From NCBI GenBank assembly GCA_023422775.1, contig JAFAGM010000012.1, forward strand, positions 61,136-125,135: DNA of 64,000 nucleotides. The letters run 5' to 3'. The translations under genes and the position numbers were made by a program. Positions 1-7,453 of the stretch are shown here, piece after piece. The notes below the pieces were generated by a model. The model worked only from the letters and a program-made list of their open reading frames with translations, made no database searches and had not been told where the DNA came from. The DNA comes from Pseudomonadota bacterium. Lineage in GTDB: Bacteria > Pseudomonadota > Alphaproteobacteria > Rhizobiales > Xanthobacteraceae. Positions within the stretch are counted from its first letter, which is position 1; the number at the start of each line of letters is the position of its first letter.

Positions 1-299
1 GCGATGCCGTGGCCGGCATAGAAGAACAACGCGACGTCGGCGCCCTGCGCCTTCTTGCCGAAGTCGAGCAGCCGCTCGGTCATCTTGTCGCGCGTGAGAT
101 TGGACCCTTCGACCACCTCGAAGCCGACGTTGCGCAATGCAGCGGCCATCGCCTTGGCATCGACGGACGGATTCGGAAGCGGAGCGACGTTCTTGTAGGT
201 TCCATTGCCGACCACGAAAGCAACGCGCTTCTCGGCCTGCGCGGCGCTGACCGTAAAGGCCATGCAAATTGCGGACAGAATGAGGGCTGGGTAGCGCAT
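1..299 (-). CDS. Caspase-family (peptidase C14) protein, N-terminal part
   Basis: The gene runs off the left edge, so only about the first 99 residues are visible. They show a Sec signal peptide (MRYPALILSAICMAF, cleavage near AQA-EKR), then the caspase p20 start RVAFVVGNGTYKN and the histidine-dyad region FFYAGHG. Bacterial members are periplasmic or secreted cysteine peptidase-like proteins (metacaspases), often fused to C-terminal repeats. The catalytic cysteine would lie outside the window, so activity cannot be judged. The ATG at 299 follows a GGGGGAT ribosome site. A CRP-like palindrome lies about 150 bases upstream at 446-461. Confidence 0.85.
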   Translation of the reverse strand, partial: MRYPALILSAICMAFTVSAAQAEKRVAFVVGNGTYKNVAPLPNPSVDAKAMAAALRNVGFEVVEGSNLTRDKMTERLLDFGKKAQGADVALFFYAGHGI

Positions 300-445
300 C
301 AGGAAAAATCCCCCTGCAGAATCGAAAAGAGTTTTGGCAATAACGCTCGGCGCAGACTACACAAAAAATCCACCCCTCGCGCCACAAAAAAAGCCGTGAA
401 TCGGCCATTTACCGCTGACCGTTACCCTCAAGGCACGCGCGGCCG

Positions 446-461
446 CGTGATCCAGATCACA
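446..461. promoter_or_regulatory. CRP/FNR-like palindromic operator candidate
   Basis: CGTGATCCAGATCACA contains GTGATC and GATCAC as inverted half-sites separated by two bases, close to the TGTGA-N6-TCACA pattern of the CRP/FNR superfamily. It lies between the caspase-family gene (start 299) and the 3' end of the DMT permease gene (477), so it could only act upstream of the caspase gene. No promoter elements are clear around it. Confidence 0.4.
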
Positions 462-476
462 GCCTCGCAACAAGAA

Positions 477-1355
477 TCAGGTTGGCGCGCGCGGGGGCGC
501 CGCAGGCGCCGATCGCAGGTTCAGCAGGTTGCCGAGGAGAATAAGCGCCGCGCCGAGCACCGTGAGAACGTCCAGCCGTTCTGAATAGATCAGCCAGCCG
601 GCGGCGGCGGTCAGCGGCACCCGCAGGAAGTCCATCGGGATCACCACGGTGGCGTCGGCATGCAGCATGGCGCGCGCCATGCAGTAGTGGGAGAACGTGC
701 CGCAAAACGCGATCACGACAACCCAGCCCCAGATATGGTTCGGCGGCCATGTCCAGACGTACAGCGCGGGCAGGAAGCCGGCCGCCGATTGCACCACCAG
801 CATCCAGAACAGGATCGCGAGCGTGTGCTCGGTGCGGGTGAGCGACTTGACCATCGCGACCGAAATGCCAAACCCGACGGCGGCCGCCAGCGCGATCAAT
901 TGTCCGGGATTGACCTCTCCGGTGGCGGGGCGAACGATGATGACGACGCCGACGATCCCGAGCAGGATCGCTGCGATCTTCCAGACCGTCATTCGTTCGC
1001 CGAGGAACATCGCGGCGAGGATCGCGGTCCATATCGGCATGGTGAACTCGATCGCCACCACCTGACCGATCGGGATCAGCGTCAATGCGAAGAACCAGCC
1101 GAGTTGGGCGCCGTAGTGAATGAAATTGCGCGCGACATGCTGCGGCAGGCGCTGCGTCTTCACCACGCTGAAGCCGCCCTTGGCGCGGATCAGCGGATAC
1201 AGCATCAGGAAGCCGAGGATGGAACGCACCTCCATGAGCTGGAACACGTTCATCTCGCGCACCGCCTCGCGGCCGGCGATGGCGATGATCAGCATCAGCG
1301 CGAGCCAGCCGGCCATCCATAGCGCGGCCCGGGATATCGATGGTGTACGGTCCAT
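477..1355 (-). CDS. DMT/EamA-family inner-membrane permease
   Basis: A 292-residue protein with about ten hydrophobic segments arranged as two EamA repeats, the usual size and layout of drug/metabolite transporter exporters. The first repeat carries the conserved IEFTMPIWTAILAAMFLGER signature, typical of RhaT/RarD/YdcZ-like exporters of amino acids or small metabolites. The substrate cannot be inferred. The ATG at 1355 has a poor ribosome-binding site; no better in-frame alternative is evident. It is divergent from the RidA gene at 1537. Confidence 0.85.
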   Translation of the reverse strand: MDRTPSISRAALWMAGWLALMLIIAIAGREAVREMNVFQLMEVRSILGFLMLYPLIRAKGGFSVVKTQRLPQHVARNFIHYGAQLGWFFALTLIPIGQVVAIEFTMPIWTAILAAMFLGERMTVWKIAAILLGIVGVVIIVRPATGEVNPGQLIALAAAVGFGISVAMVKSLTRTEHTLAILFWMLVVQSAAGFLPALYVWTWPPNHIWGWVVVIAFCGTFSHYCMARAMLHADATVVIPMDFLRVPLTAAAGWLIYSERLDVLTVLGAALILLGNLLNLRSAPAAPPRAPT

Positions 1356-1536
1356 GTACCGGAGCGGAAGCGAGCAATTGCGGGGAAGCCGGTATCGGCG
1401 AGGGCGGCACGATTTGCAACGCGCAAATGTGCCGACGCAGCGATGCGCCCGCCCTTGCGTCGCGGTGCCGCAATTTCGCTGTGGGAGTGCGGGCCTCTTC
1501 GATGCTAAGAACGCCGGTCTCAGGGAGGATTATTAC

Positions 1537-1935
1537 ATGCGTATCTTGCAACCGGCCGAATGGTCGAAACCCCGCGGTTTCTCGCACGGCGTCGAGGTCG
1601 ATGGCCCCGGCAAGTGGATCGTGCTCGCCGGCCAGACCGGCGGTGACGAGAAGGGCGACTATTCGCCCGATATGGCAAGCCAGGTCGGCACGGCGCTGAA
1701 GCGCATCGTCAAGTTGCTGGCTGAAGCCGGCGCGGGACCCGAGCACATCGTGCGTCTGACCTGGTACCTGACCAGCCGCAGCGAATACCAGACAGCCGGC
1801 GCGGGCATCGGCGCGGCGTGGAAGGAAACGCTGGGGCGGAACTTTCCGCCATCGACGCTGCTCTATATCGAAGGGCTGGTCGATGACAGGGCCAAGGTCG
1901 AGATCGAGGTTACCGCCTTCGTACCCAAGAGCTGA
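1537..1935 (+). CDS. RidA/YjgF-family protein
   Basis: A 132-residue protein of the YjgF/YER057c/UK114 fold, whose members hydrolyse reactive enamine/imine intermediates or act in catabolic pathways. Visible are a GKWIVLAGQTG strand, the trimer-core helix with VRLTWYLTSRSEY, and the C-terminal VEIEVTAFVPKS, which matches the family's VEIEatA ending. The canonical RidA arginine before the C-terminal glutamate motif is not obvious, so it may belong to an Rid1-7 subgroup rather than deaminase-type RidA. The ATG was chosen because AGGGAGG sits at 1522-1528; a longer open frame upstream has no signal. Confidence 0.85.
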   Translation: MRILQPAEWSKPRGFSHGVEVDGPGKWIVLAGQTGGDEKGDYSPDMASQVGTALKRIVKLLAEAGAGPEHIVRLTWYLTSRSEYQTAGAGIGAAWKETLGRNFPPSTLLYIEGLVDDRAKVEIEVTAFVPKS

Positions 1936-1998
1936 ATTGAAGAGCTGGACGGTGCGCGCGAAGGCGCGCATCAGAAGCGCAAGAGGAAATTCCCGCCA

Positions 1999-2199
1999 AT
2001 GACCAATCGATCGACTTCCGCAGACTTCGTGACGGCATTCGCGACCGGCTGGCCCGAGCAGCAGCCCGACATCATGGTGCTGTCGCTGACCACGCACAGA
2101 GGCGTGCAGGATTTTGCGTTCAACAAGGAGCAGGCCCTGCTGATCGCCAAAACCATCAAGGAAACCGCGGCGAAACTCGCAAAGCCCGCGACGAGTTGA
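1999..2199 (+). CDS. Conserved-looking hypothetical protein, 66 aa
   Basis: A short soluble protein with no motif that I recognise. It is acidic to neutral with a probable C-terminal helix (EQALLIAKTIKETAAKLAKP) and a central strand (DIMVLSLTTHRG). An AGAGGA site lies about 14 bases before the ATG. It follows the RidA gene by 63 bases on the same strand and may be co-transcribed. Codon use is like its neighbours, favouring a real gene. Confidence 0.55.
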   Translation: MTNRSTSADFVTAFATGWPEQQPDIMVLSLTTHRGVQDFAFNKEQALLIAKTIKETAAKLAKPATS

Positions 2200-2247
2200 T
2201 CATGCCCTCCGCACTCGCGGGGGAGGCGACGCAGCTTCTTCGGCGGC

Positions 2248-2799
2248 CTACTTCGACAGCGAAATATTGGCGGCCCTGAACTGGCTGTCGGCCCTCAAGG
2301 CGATCGTCTGCCTGCTGCCGGTGGTCTTCAGCGAGATGCTAGAGTTGAAGCCAGCGGCGCTGGCGACCACCTGGAAACTGCCGCCGCCGCCGTGGCCCTG
2401 GATGGTGCCGCCGACGTTCCGGCTGCTCTCGCTCCAGGTGCCCGTGACTTCGCCGCGCTGGGCAACGACGGCTGCCTGCAGGTTGAACTTGTAGGAGTCG
2501 CTGGCGCAGGTGAGGACCATTTCCATATTCGGCCCACCCACCCTGTAGGTGGCGCGGCAGCGGATGCGCTCGCTGGAGCCGTCGTCGAGCGTCACGGTGC
2601 CGCCGCCGCGCCAGTTGCCGGCCATGCCGGCGAAGGCGCTCGCCTGGGCGTGAGCGTTTGACGCGGCGAATCCGGTCATAAAAAACGCGACGGCTGCGAA
2701 TGTCAGCCGCCGCGTCCGGGCGAAAAATCTGGAGGTCTCTGGCTTACTGACGGGATGCTTCCCATCGACCGCTACATGCGACACCAGCTGATGCGCCAT
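2248..2799 (-). CDS. Secreted hypothetical protein, beta-rich
   Basis: About 183 residues from the preferred ATG at 2799 (GGGGAAATGGA upstream); an ATG at 2853 is also in frame. The N-terminus is long for a signal peptide but contains a clear hydrophobic core (LTFAAVAFFMTGFAAS) with an AHA-QA cleavage site. The mature part looks like a lipocalin-like beta-barrel (AGNWRGGGTVTLDDG, then GEVTGTWSESSRN). It overlaps the upstream gene's end by about 56 bases, and both share a W-x-G, GGxxG beta pattern, suggesting two related secreted proteins of one transcript. Function unknown. Confidence 0.6.
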   Translation of the reverse strand: MAHQLVSHVAVDGKHPVSKPETSRFFARTRRLTFAAVAFFMTGFAASNAHAQASAFAGMAGNWRGGGTVTLDDGSSERIRCRATYRVGGPNMEMVLTCASDSYKFNLQAAVVAQRGEVTGTWSESSRNVGGTIQGHGGGGSFQVVASAAGFNSSISLKTTGSRQTIALRADSQFRAANISLSK

Positions 2800-3097
2800 T
2801 CCATTTCCCCGATCCGGAGTTGCCACTGAGTTGTCCGTTCGCATATGCACCATTGATCGAGACTTTCACAAGTCCCCCGCTGCCGACGCTACCCGAAACC
2901 GGGCCGCCTGAAATCTTGCCGTCGGTAACGTTCACGGTCGAAGTGGTCTGCGCATCGCAGTTGCCGTTTTTGGTCACGACGGTTACCTGCCAAAGCCCGT
3001 CATAGGGCGACTGGGCGGAGGCCGGAGCGGCTGCGAGCGCCGCGGCGGAGGTAACAAACGAAGCAAACAAAAGGCCGCTGATGCGATTGGCGCGCAT
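2744..3097 (-). CDS. Secreted hypothetical protein, 117 aa
   Basis: Begins with a clear signal peptide (MRANRISGLLFASF, cleavage near ASAQS) followed by SPYDGLWQVTVVTKNGNCD, a strand-rich small domain with repeated glycine-serine turns (GGPVSGSVGSGG). Proteins of this type are frequent in Bradyrhizobium and have no known function. Two cysteines (NCD and VACSG) could form a disulfide in the periplasm. It is the upstream partner of the overlapping gene at 2248-2799. Confidence 0.7.
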   Translation of the reverse strand: MRANRISGLLFASFVTSAAALAAAPASAQSPYDGLWQVTVVTKNGNCDAQTTSTVNVTDGKISGGPVSGSVGSGGLVKVSINGAYANGQLSGNSGSGKWNGASAGVACSGRWEASRQ

Positions 3098-3302
3098 GGA
3101 TCAAATTTCCTGAATTGTGGGTGATGGGGTGCCTTATCTGGCTACAATGTGGCCAAACTGGGGTGCGCCGCTCCGTCGAGGAAAGTTCCTGTTGGTTCAA
3201 ACACATCAAGGTGAATCCGGCCGGCCCCCGAGACGTGGTGATTTTGGCATTATTCGGTGCCGATTCGATAGCAAAGGCTCCCTTGAGGTATTTTGGTAGG
3301 GT

Positions 3303-3902
3303 TCAGTGCTTGGCGTCGGTCAGGCTCGGCGCCTTGGTGGCGAATTCCTCATCCTGGGGCGTAGCCGGAAGGCTGCCATGGGCCTTGGCGTGATAGATCA
3401 CGTCGGCGAGCAGCTTCTGGCCGAGCGGCGCCAGTGCACGCTCCCAGAGTTCGCGGGCGGTTTCGCCCTTTTTGACGAAGACCCATTCCTGCGCCGCGAT
3501 CGCGCCGGCATCCATCCGGTCGGCGAGGTGATAGACGGTGCCGCCCGCGATCGGGTCGCCTTCCCTGATGGTCCATTCCACGGCGGCGATGCCGCGGTGC
3601 CGGGGCAGCAGCGAGGGGTGATAGCCGATACCGCCGAGCCTGGAGGCGGCCAGCGCCTCCCTGGTGACGCGGGCATGGCTGTGCGCGGTCACGATCAGAT
3701 CGGTGTTCGGCGCGATCTCCGAGGCCGCAACCCGCTTGGGATCGGCTTGCACGACGACCTCGATCCCGGCGGCGCGCCCTGTGGCGGCAAGGCGGTCCTC
3801 GCCGTCATGGACGACGACGCGGACGATATCGACCCCGTGTTGGCGCAACGTGTTGAATGTCGTCACGCCGAAATGGCGGGAACCGACCAGGGTGATCCGC
3901 AT
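3303..3902 (-). CDS. Formyltransferase-fold protein, FDH-hydrolase-like active site
   Basis: A 199-residue single-domain member of the formyl_trans_N fold (PurN/Fmt/FDH). The SLLP signature is present (YHPSLLPRHRG, residues 94-104), with catalytic His95 and Asp131 in DRMDAG. The catalytic Asn of PurN/Fmt, two residues before the His, is Gly93 here. The spelling YHPSLLPRHRG matches the hydrolase domain of 10-formyltetrahydrofolate dehydrogenase, which also lacks that Asn. It lacks the C-terminal Fmt domain, so it is not the main tRNA formyltransferase. I infer a formyl-folate hydrolase or formyltransferase of unknown acceptor. The start is ATG 3902, since MRITLVGSRHFG is the natural first strand. 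Confidence 0.75.
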   Translation of the reverse strand: MRITLVGSRHFGVTTFNTLRQHGVDIVRVVVHDGEDRLAATGRAAGIEVVVQADPKRVAASEIAPNTDLIVTAHSHARVTREALAASRLGGIGYHPSLLPRHRGIAAVEWTIREGDPIAGGTVYHLADRMDAGAIAAQEWVFVKKGETARELWERALAPLGQKLLADVIYHAKAHGSLPATPQDEEFATKAPSLTDAKH

Positions 3903-4124
3903 GTCTTCCGTCCGTCGTGGTTCAGGTCGATATGCCGATAGCACACCGTGGCGGCCTGTTCCGCCGCGGGGGGCCGTGCTTTTGGGTTATCAACAGGACG
4001 GCCGGTCCGGCGGACAAGGGCAGACCGGGCGGAACACGCCCCCGCCAGCGTGAGCGCGGTCACATCGACAAGCGTGACGCAGCGCTAGCTTCCGGGCTGG
4101 TTGGGCAGCCAAGGACTTGCTTTC

Positions 4125-4520
4125 ATGAAACGTCTTCTGATCTTCGTCGGCATCGCGCCGCCGCTCGGCTTCATCGTCGCGTTCTGGGTGATGCTGCAGA
4201 TCGCCAACTGGTTCGCCGGCAGCGCGAGCACGTTCGATGTCGCGCAGGTCATGATGTTGCCCATGATTTACCTGGTCGGGCTGGTGCCGGCGCTTGCGGT
4301 CGCATGGTTCGATCACGCGCTGTCGGCGCGCCATCTCTCGCAGCGGGTGCTGCTGACGGCCCTGTTCGGCTATGCGATCAGCTATCTGCCGCTGATCGGC
4401 GCGACCTGGATGGGTTTCGTCCACGGCCCGCATGTGGTGCTGTTCGGCCTTGTCGGCGCCGTGCCGGCCGCGCTGTGCTCGTGGCTGGCCGGCGAGGGAC
4501 GGGCCGCAGCCAGCGCCTGA
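4125..4520 (+). CDS. Small multi-pass membrane protein, 131 aa
   Basis: Four hydrophobic segments (LLIFVGIAPPLGFIVAFWVM; MMLPMIYLVGLVPALAVAW; VLLTALFGYAISYLPLIG; VVLFGLVGAVPAALCSWLA) span nearly the whole protein. The start at 4125 begins MKRLLIF directly before the first segment; the upstream MGSQGLAF extension lacks a ribosome site. No motif gives a function. It is an orphan-type gene of the kind common in this genus and is convergent with the gene at 4528. Confidence 0.65.
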   Translation: MKRLLIFVGIAPPLGFIVAFWVMLQIANWFAGSASTFDVAQVMMLPMIYLVGLVPALAVAWFDHALSARHLSQRVLLTALFGYAISYLPLIGATWMGFVHGPHVVLFGLVGAVPAALCSWLAGEGRAAASA

Positions 4521-4527
4521 TCGTGCT

Positions 4528-4773
4528 TCAAACGGCCAGAATTCGCATATCCGGCTTGGTGGAGTTCGTTGCCCGCTGTTGGACCGGCTGCAACTGCTGC
4601 TCCGCCACGCGCTGCAGCAGCTCCCGCAGGTCGGCGTTGCATTGCTTCATCTGGTTGCGCAATTCGCGTCGGGCGAAGGCGGTGAGGGAGGGATCGCCGA
4701 GCTGCTGCCAGGCGGTGCGGAGCCATTGCTGCAGCGCGCGAATATCGGAATCTAGGATCTCTGGCTGGTTCAT
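4528..4773 (-). CDS. Short helical hypothetical protein, 81 aa
   Basis: Predicted to be almost entirely alpha-helical and rich in Gln, Leu and Arg (RALQQWLRTAWQQLG; LRELLQRVAEQQLQP), suggesting a small coiled-coil or helix-bundle protein. No transmembrane segment or known motif. It ends 7 bases from the convergent gene ending at 4520. Probably a lineage-restricted gene. Confidence 0.6.
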   Translation of the reverse strand: MNQPEILDSDIRALQQWLRTAWQQLGDPSLTAFARRELRNQMKQCNADLRELLQRVAEQQLQPVQQRATNSTKPDMRILAV

Positions 4774-4926
4774 TCCGCCGCAATCTCAAGACGTTTCGTG
4801 TCTTGATTAAACCTGATTCTCCGATTGGTGCCTACTGCACGGAAAAAGGAATAAGACATTCGCTCTTCAAGGGAGGGAACTCCGGCCCTACGTTATCGTT
4901 GGATGCAAAGCCTTCGGAGAGAGCCG

Positions 4927-5328
4927 ATGTCCCGCAACTCGAAGCTTGTTCTCTTCGCGGCACTTTCCTTTTTCGCTCCGGCAGCCGCCTTCGCGCAACT
5001 GGTGCCGCCGGCCGGCTCTGCCGGCGCGGGCAGCTCGGCGATATCGGGCATACCGTTCGGCCCCGCCAATCCCAGCGTGCTCTCCGACCCAAGCGGCATC
5101 GGCAACGCCTCGAGGATGCCGCCGCTAATGCCCAATCGCCCGGCTCCGCCGACCTCCTATGGCGCGGTCGATACGGTGGCGCCGCGCGGGAGCCTGGTGA
5201 CCGCGCCCTATGCCGGCGCCTCGCAGCGGATCATCAGCCCTCGCAAGGCCCAGACGCGAAAGCCGCCGGCGCGGAAGCGTAGCCGGCCGGAAGTAAGTTC
5301 CTTCACCGGGATCTGCCGCGGCTGCTAG
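4927..5328 (+). CDS. Secreted Pro/Gly-rich hypothetical protein, 133 aa
   Basis: Has a signal peptide (MSRNSKLVLFAALSFFAPAA, cleavage after AFA-Q) and a low-complexity mature part rich in Pro, Gly, Ser and Ala, ending in a basic stretch (RKPPARKRSRPE) and a terminal cysteine motif (CRGC). The ATG at 4927 is preceded by GGAGAG at 4917-4922. No enzymatic motif is visible. A periplasmic or outer-surface structural role is possible but unsupported. Confidence 0.6.
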   Translation: MSRNSKLVLFAALSFFAPAAAFAQLVPPAGSAGAGSSAISGIPFGPANPSVLSDPSGIGNASRMPPLMPNRPAPPTSYGAVDTVAPRGSLVTAPYAGASQRIISPRKAQTRKPPARKRSRPEVSSFTGICRGC

Positions 5329-5399
5329 CCATCGGCGGGAAGGCTCTCGGCGCGGGACATCAACCGCCGCCCGTGTGCCCTTGCCGGCGCTTCCAGCAG

Positions 5400-5732
5400 T
5401 CATGGGAGATTGGTCGGGCGCCTTTTTGGCAACGGGATCCGCCCCGTGATCGGAGGCGCTTCGGTGATGGCAGATGCCCGCGTGTTGGGCGCCCGTCTCA
5501 GGATCGCCGCCGCGGCTTCGCGGAAGGCCGCGGCCGCTTTCTCCTCTTCCAGACTCGGGCGCGGATCAATTACCGTCGACGTCCTCGTTTCAGGACGTAT
5601 CAAACCCGGCGAGCCCGGCTGCGATTGCGGATCGGCTTTGACGTGCACCGGCGGTGCAACGAAGTAGGTAAAAGACCCGGCTACCGCCGCGGCGACCAGG
5701 ACCGATGGAACGGCAAGGCGCAACGTGATCAT
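5400..5732 (-). CDS. Signal-anchored hypothetical protein, 110 aa
   Basis: The chosen start gives MITLRLAVPSVLVAAAVAGSFTYF, an N-terminal membrane anchor or signal peptide, followed by a proline-rich linker and a short helical segment (LEEEKAAAAFREAAAAILRR). The C-terminus is basic (PLPKRRPTNLP). The longer open frame to 5822 lacks a good start. Function unknown; it belongs to the cluster of small envelope orphans in 4-11 kb. Confidence 0.55.
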   Translation of the reverse strand: MITLRLAVPSVLVAAAVAGSFTYFVAPPVHVKADPQSQPGSPGLIRPETRTSTVIDPRPSLEEEKAAAAFREAAAAILRRAPNTRASAITEAPPITGRIPLPKRRPTNLP

Positions 5733-5862
5733 TTCTGGCCCATCAACCCGGAACCGTTGCCGAGAATCACCAGAATAACAACAAAACCTCAGGCGCGCTG
5801 TTGAATAGTTTTGACTGTGCAAGGTGCCGGCCGCTTACTCGGGCCATTGCCTGGATGCACTC

Positions 5863-5946
5863 ATGTTTGAAGCTATTGCGGCATTTCTTGTTGTTCTTAG
5901 CGTCGGCGTCCTCGTCGCGCACGCGCTCGACGCTTTCCGGTCGTGA
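5863..5946 (+). CDS. 27-aa single-TM small membrane protein, AHALDAxR family
   Basis: This gene is shorter than usual gene-calling limits. It starts MFEAIAAFLVV and ends AHALDAFRS, with one hydrophobic helix and a short polar C-terminal tail. It is evidently homologous to the 28-aa peptide encoded at 6642-6728 on the other strand: E3, A4, A6, A7, L9, V11, S13, A19, H20, A21, L22, D23, A24 and R26 coincide without gaps. That conservation is the main evidence, as the ribosome-binding site is weak. Function unknown. Confidence 0.55.
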   Translation: MFEAIAAFLVVLSVGVLVAHALDAFRS

Positions 5947-6038
5947 GGAAACGCCGCAGGACCAGTTTCGGATTCCAGTTTCGGAAACGCCTTCTCTCCA
6001 AAGCTCACAGGCTCTCCAAATCTCAAAGGCAGCGCTAT

Positions 6039-6254
6039 CTAGGCCAGGCGGGAGCGGGGAGGCAGGTCGGCGATCATTCCGCGAAAGTCCCTGGGAAGGG
6101 AATTGGCGACGCTCTCCAGATTTGATTGCTCCTCGTTCAGGCGCTTTTCGACGAACTGGCGCTCGAGTTCCGTCAGGCTCGTTTGCAGCAGATTGCGATA
6201 GCGCTGAATGTTGCTTCGATGCGCTCGCAAGCGAGCCAACTGTCGATCAATCAT
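6039..6254 (-). CDS. Helical hypothetical protein, 71 aa
   Basis: The start MIDRQLARLRAHRSN at 6254 is preceded by AAAGGACG. The protein is a charged, helical hairpin-like chain (LLQTSLTELERQFVEKRLNE), with no membrane segment, and may oligomerise by coiled coil. Proteins of this length and composition are common orphans in Bradyrhizobium. Function unknown. Confidence 0.6.
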   Translation of the reverse strand: MIDRQLARLRAHRSNIQRYRNLLQTSLTELERQFVEKRLNEEQSNLESVANSLPRDFRGMIADLPPRSRLA

Positions 6255-6373
6255 CTGTCGCGTCCTTTGACGAGTTGATTCCTTTTCCAAGGCACAGCCC
6301 GTAGTGCCTTCGTTCGGAGTTGCTGCAAAAAAATGGCTGGGCAAATGTCGTCCGGAAATTGCCGGGTCTCAGC

Positions 6374-6589
6374 TCAATGACTTCGCTTCAAATCGATCTC
6401 TATCCAATTGAATCCGGCCGGTCCCGGGTCGAAAGAACATCGCTCGTCTGAAGATGAGTTCAACTGGTGGGCCTTGAAGACAGCGACGCGGCCGCTGCAA
6501 TCTTTCTTCTCGATGTCCGCATACGCCCCGAATTTCTGTCCGGGAAGTCTTCGGTCGCCTGCGTCGTCTGCACTCCAGCGTCTGACCAT
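6374..6589 (-). CDS. Hypothetical protein, 71 aa
   Basis: The start at 6589 (MVRRWSADDAGDRR) is chosen because GGGGGAAT lies 6-13 bases upstream; the open frame reaches 6661. The C-terminal half (CSGRVAVFKAHQLNSSSDE, then GFNWIEIDLKRSH) has the composition of a folded beta-rich protein. Two cysteines are present. No known family is recognised. It sits downstream of the 28-aa membrane protein gene on the same strand. Confidence 0.4.
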   Translation of the reverse strand: MVRRWSADDAGDRRLPGQKFGAYADIEKKDCSGRVAVFKAHQLNSSSDERCSFDPGPAGFNWIEIDLKRSH

Positions 6590-6641
6590 GGCTATTCCCC
6601 CGATGGGGCCACAGGCAAAATGGTCGCCAGGGCCGGCAGGC

Positions 6642-6728
6642 TTAACCAGTGCGATAGGCATCCAGTGCGTGAGCGGCGAAGATCGCCAGGCTGACCACCG
6701 CGAGGATGGCTGCGGAAGCTTCGATCAT
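6642..6728 (-). CDS. 28-aa single-TM small membrane protein, AHALDAxR family
   Basis: Starts MIEASAAILAVVSLAIF and ends AHALDAYRTG, giving one transmembrane helix with a conserved AHALDA-aromatic-R tail. A strong ribosome site (AGGGGAGG) precedes the ATG. It is collinear with the 27-aa peptide at 5863-5946 with about half of its residues identical. Its ATG overlaps the stop of a possible 30-aa frame (6725-6817) as ATGA, suggesting translational coupling. Function unknown; small membrane peptides of this size often modify a larger membrane complex, but no partner is identifiable here. Confidence 0.65.
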   Translation of the reverse strand: MIEASAAILAVVSLAIFAAHALDAYRTG

Positions 6729-6817
6729 CGCTCAACCTCCCCTTGACCCATCGAGGCGAGGTATCGGGTACATGACTGCGTCCAGATCAGATCGAAGATA
6801 AATTGCATTTTTGCCAT
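6725..6817 (-). CDS. Possible 30-aa peptide coupled to the 28-aa membrane protein
   Basis: The frame MAKMQFIFDLIWTQSCTRYL... ends in a TGA overlapping the start of the 6642-6728 gene by four bases. CAGGGG precedes the first ATG, and the second ATG (three codons on) is better spaced. Its 3' end carries the ribosome site of the next gene. The open frame extends upstream to a GTG at 6958 without a ribosome site. It may be a leader peptide or a small protein; evidence is limited to spacing and composition. Confidence 0.3.
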   Translation of the reverse strand: MAKMQFIFDLIWTQSCTRYLASMGQGEVER

Positions 6818-7222
6818 CCCCTGCTGGTTGCCCAACGATATCCAGCCGTTTGTTTCAGGATGTTTTCGTGGACTCAGGAAAACGGTTTCGTCCCGGAAAA
6901 ATACGCCGCCGGTATCGAAATACACTGTCCCGGCGGCGCTTGATCCAAACTGGGCCACTGAAATGCCCGGCCAGTTGTTAGTAGCAATACGTATGCCGGT
7001 GGTTCACGGCAGAAGGAGAGGGGTCGCGGGCTCAGCGGGGCCGCCCGCCGCGCGGCGATGGACGGCCCCCACCAGCCACTTTGCAATGCCCCTGACTCGC
7101 TACAAAACGAGGGGCGCAGCCAGCTGGTTGGATTGGACCAAAAGAGTCTTACAGCCGAATGACGCCTCTTTGTCAGAGCTTGACGCGGGCAAGCAACGGC
7201 CGGTCGATCGGCAGGCCGCCGG
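6818..7222. other. Intergenic stretch without a confident gene
   Basis: Open frames exist on both strands (an extension of 6725-6817 upward to 6958, and a 132-codon plus frame from 6828), but none has a ribosome site or recognisable composition. I see no repeats, strong hairpins or RNA gene here. Confidence 0.4.
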
Positions 7223-7453
7223 TTAGGCGGTGTGCGGCGCCGTGGCTGGCTGCCAGGCCACATCGTCGATATCTGGAACGATCGATGGGGCAAGTTCGCG
7301 ATCCTGTTCGGCGAGCCGGTCGATGAGGGCCTGAAGGCTGGCGGGCAAATCGGTCGCGTCCGCGCGAAGCATGAACTGCAGCCGTTCCCCGATCTCATCG
7401 CAGATCGCGCGGCAGTGCAGGCTGTCGATTTGCAATCGGTTCGAAAGGCTCAT
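7223..7453 (-). CDS. Hypothetical protein, 76 aa
   Basis: The start at 7453 (MSLSNRLQIDSLHCRAICDE) has a very strong GGGGGGAG ribosome site. The protein is helical in its first 55 residues, including CDEIGERLQFMLRADATDLP and ALIDRLAEQDRELAP, then has an acidic, proline-containing tail. It has no membrane segment and resembles stand-alone small regulators or adaptor-like orphans. Function unknown. Confidence 0.65.
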   Translation of the reverse strand: MSLSNRLQIDSLHCRAICDEIGERLQFMLRADATDLPASLQALIDRLAEQDRELAPSIVPDIDDVAWQPATAPHTA

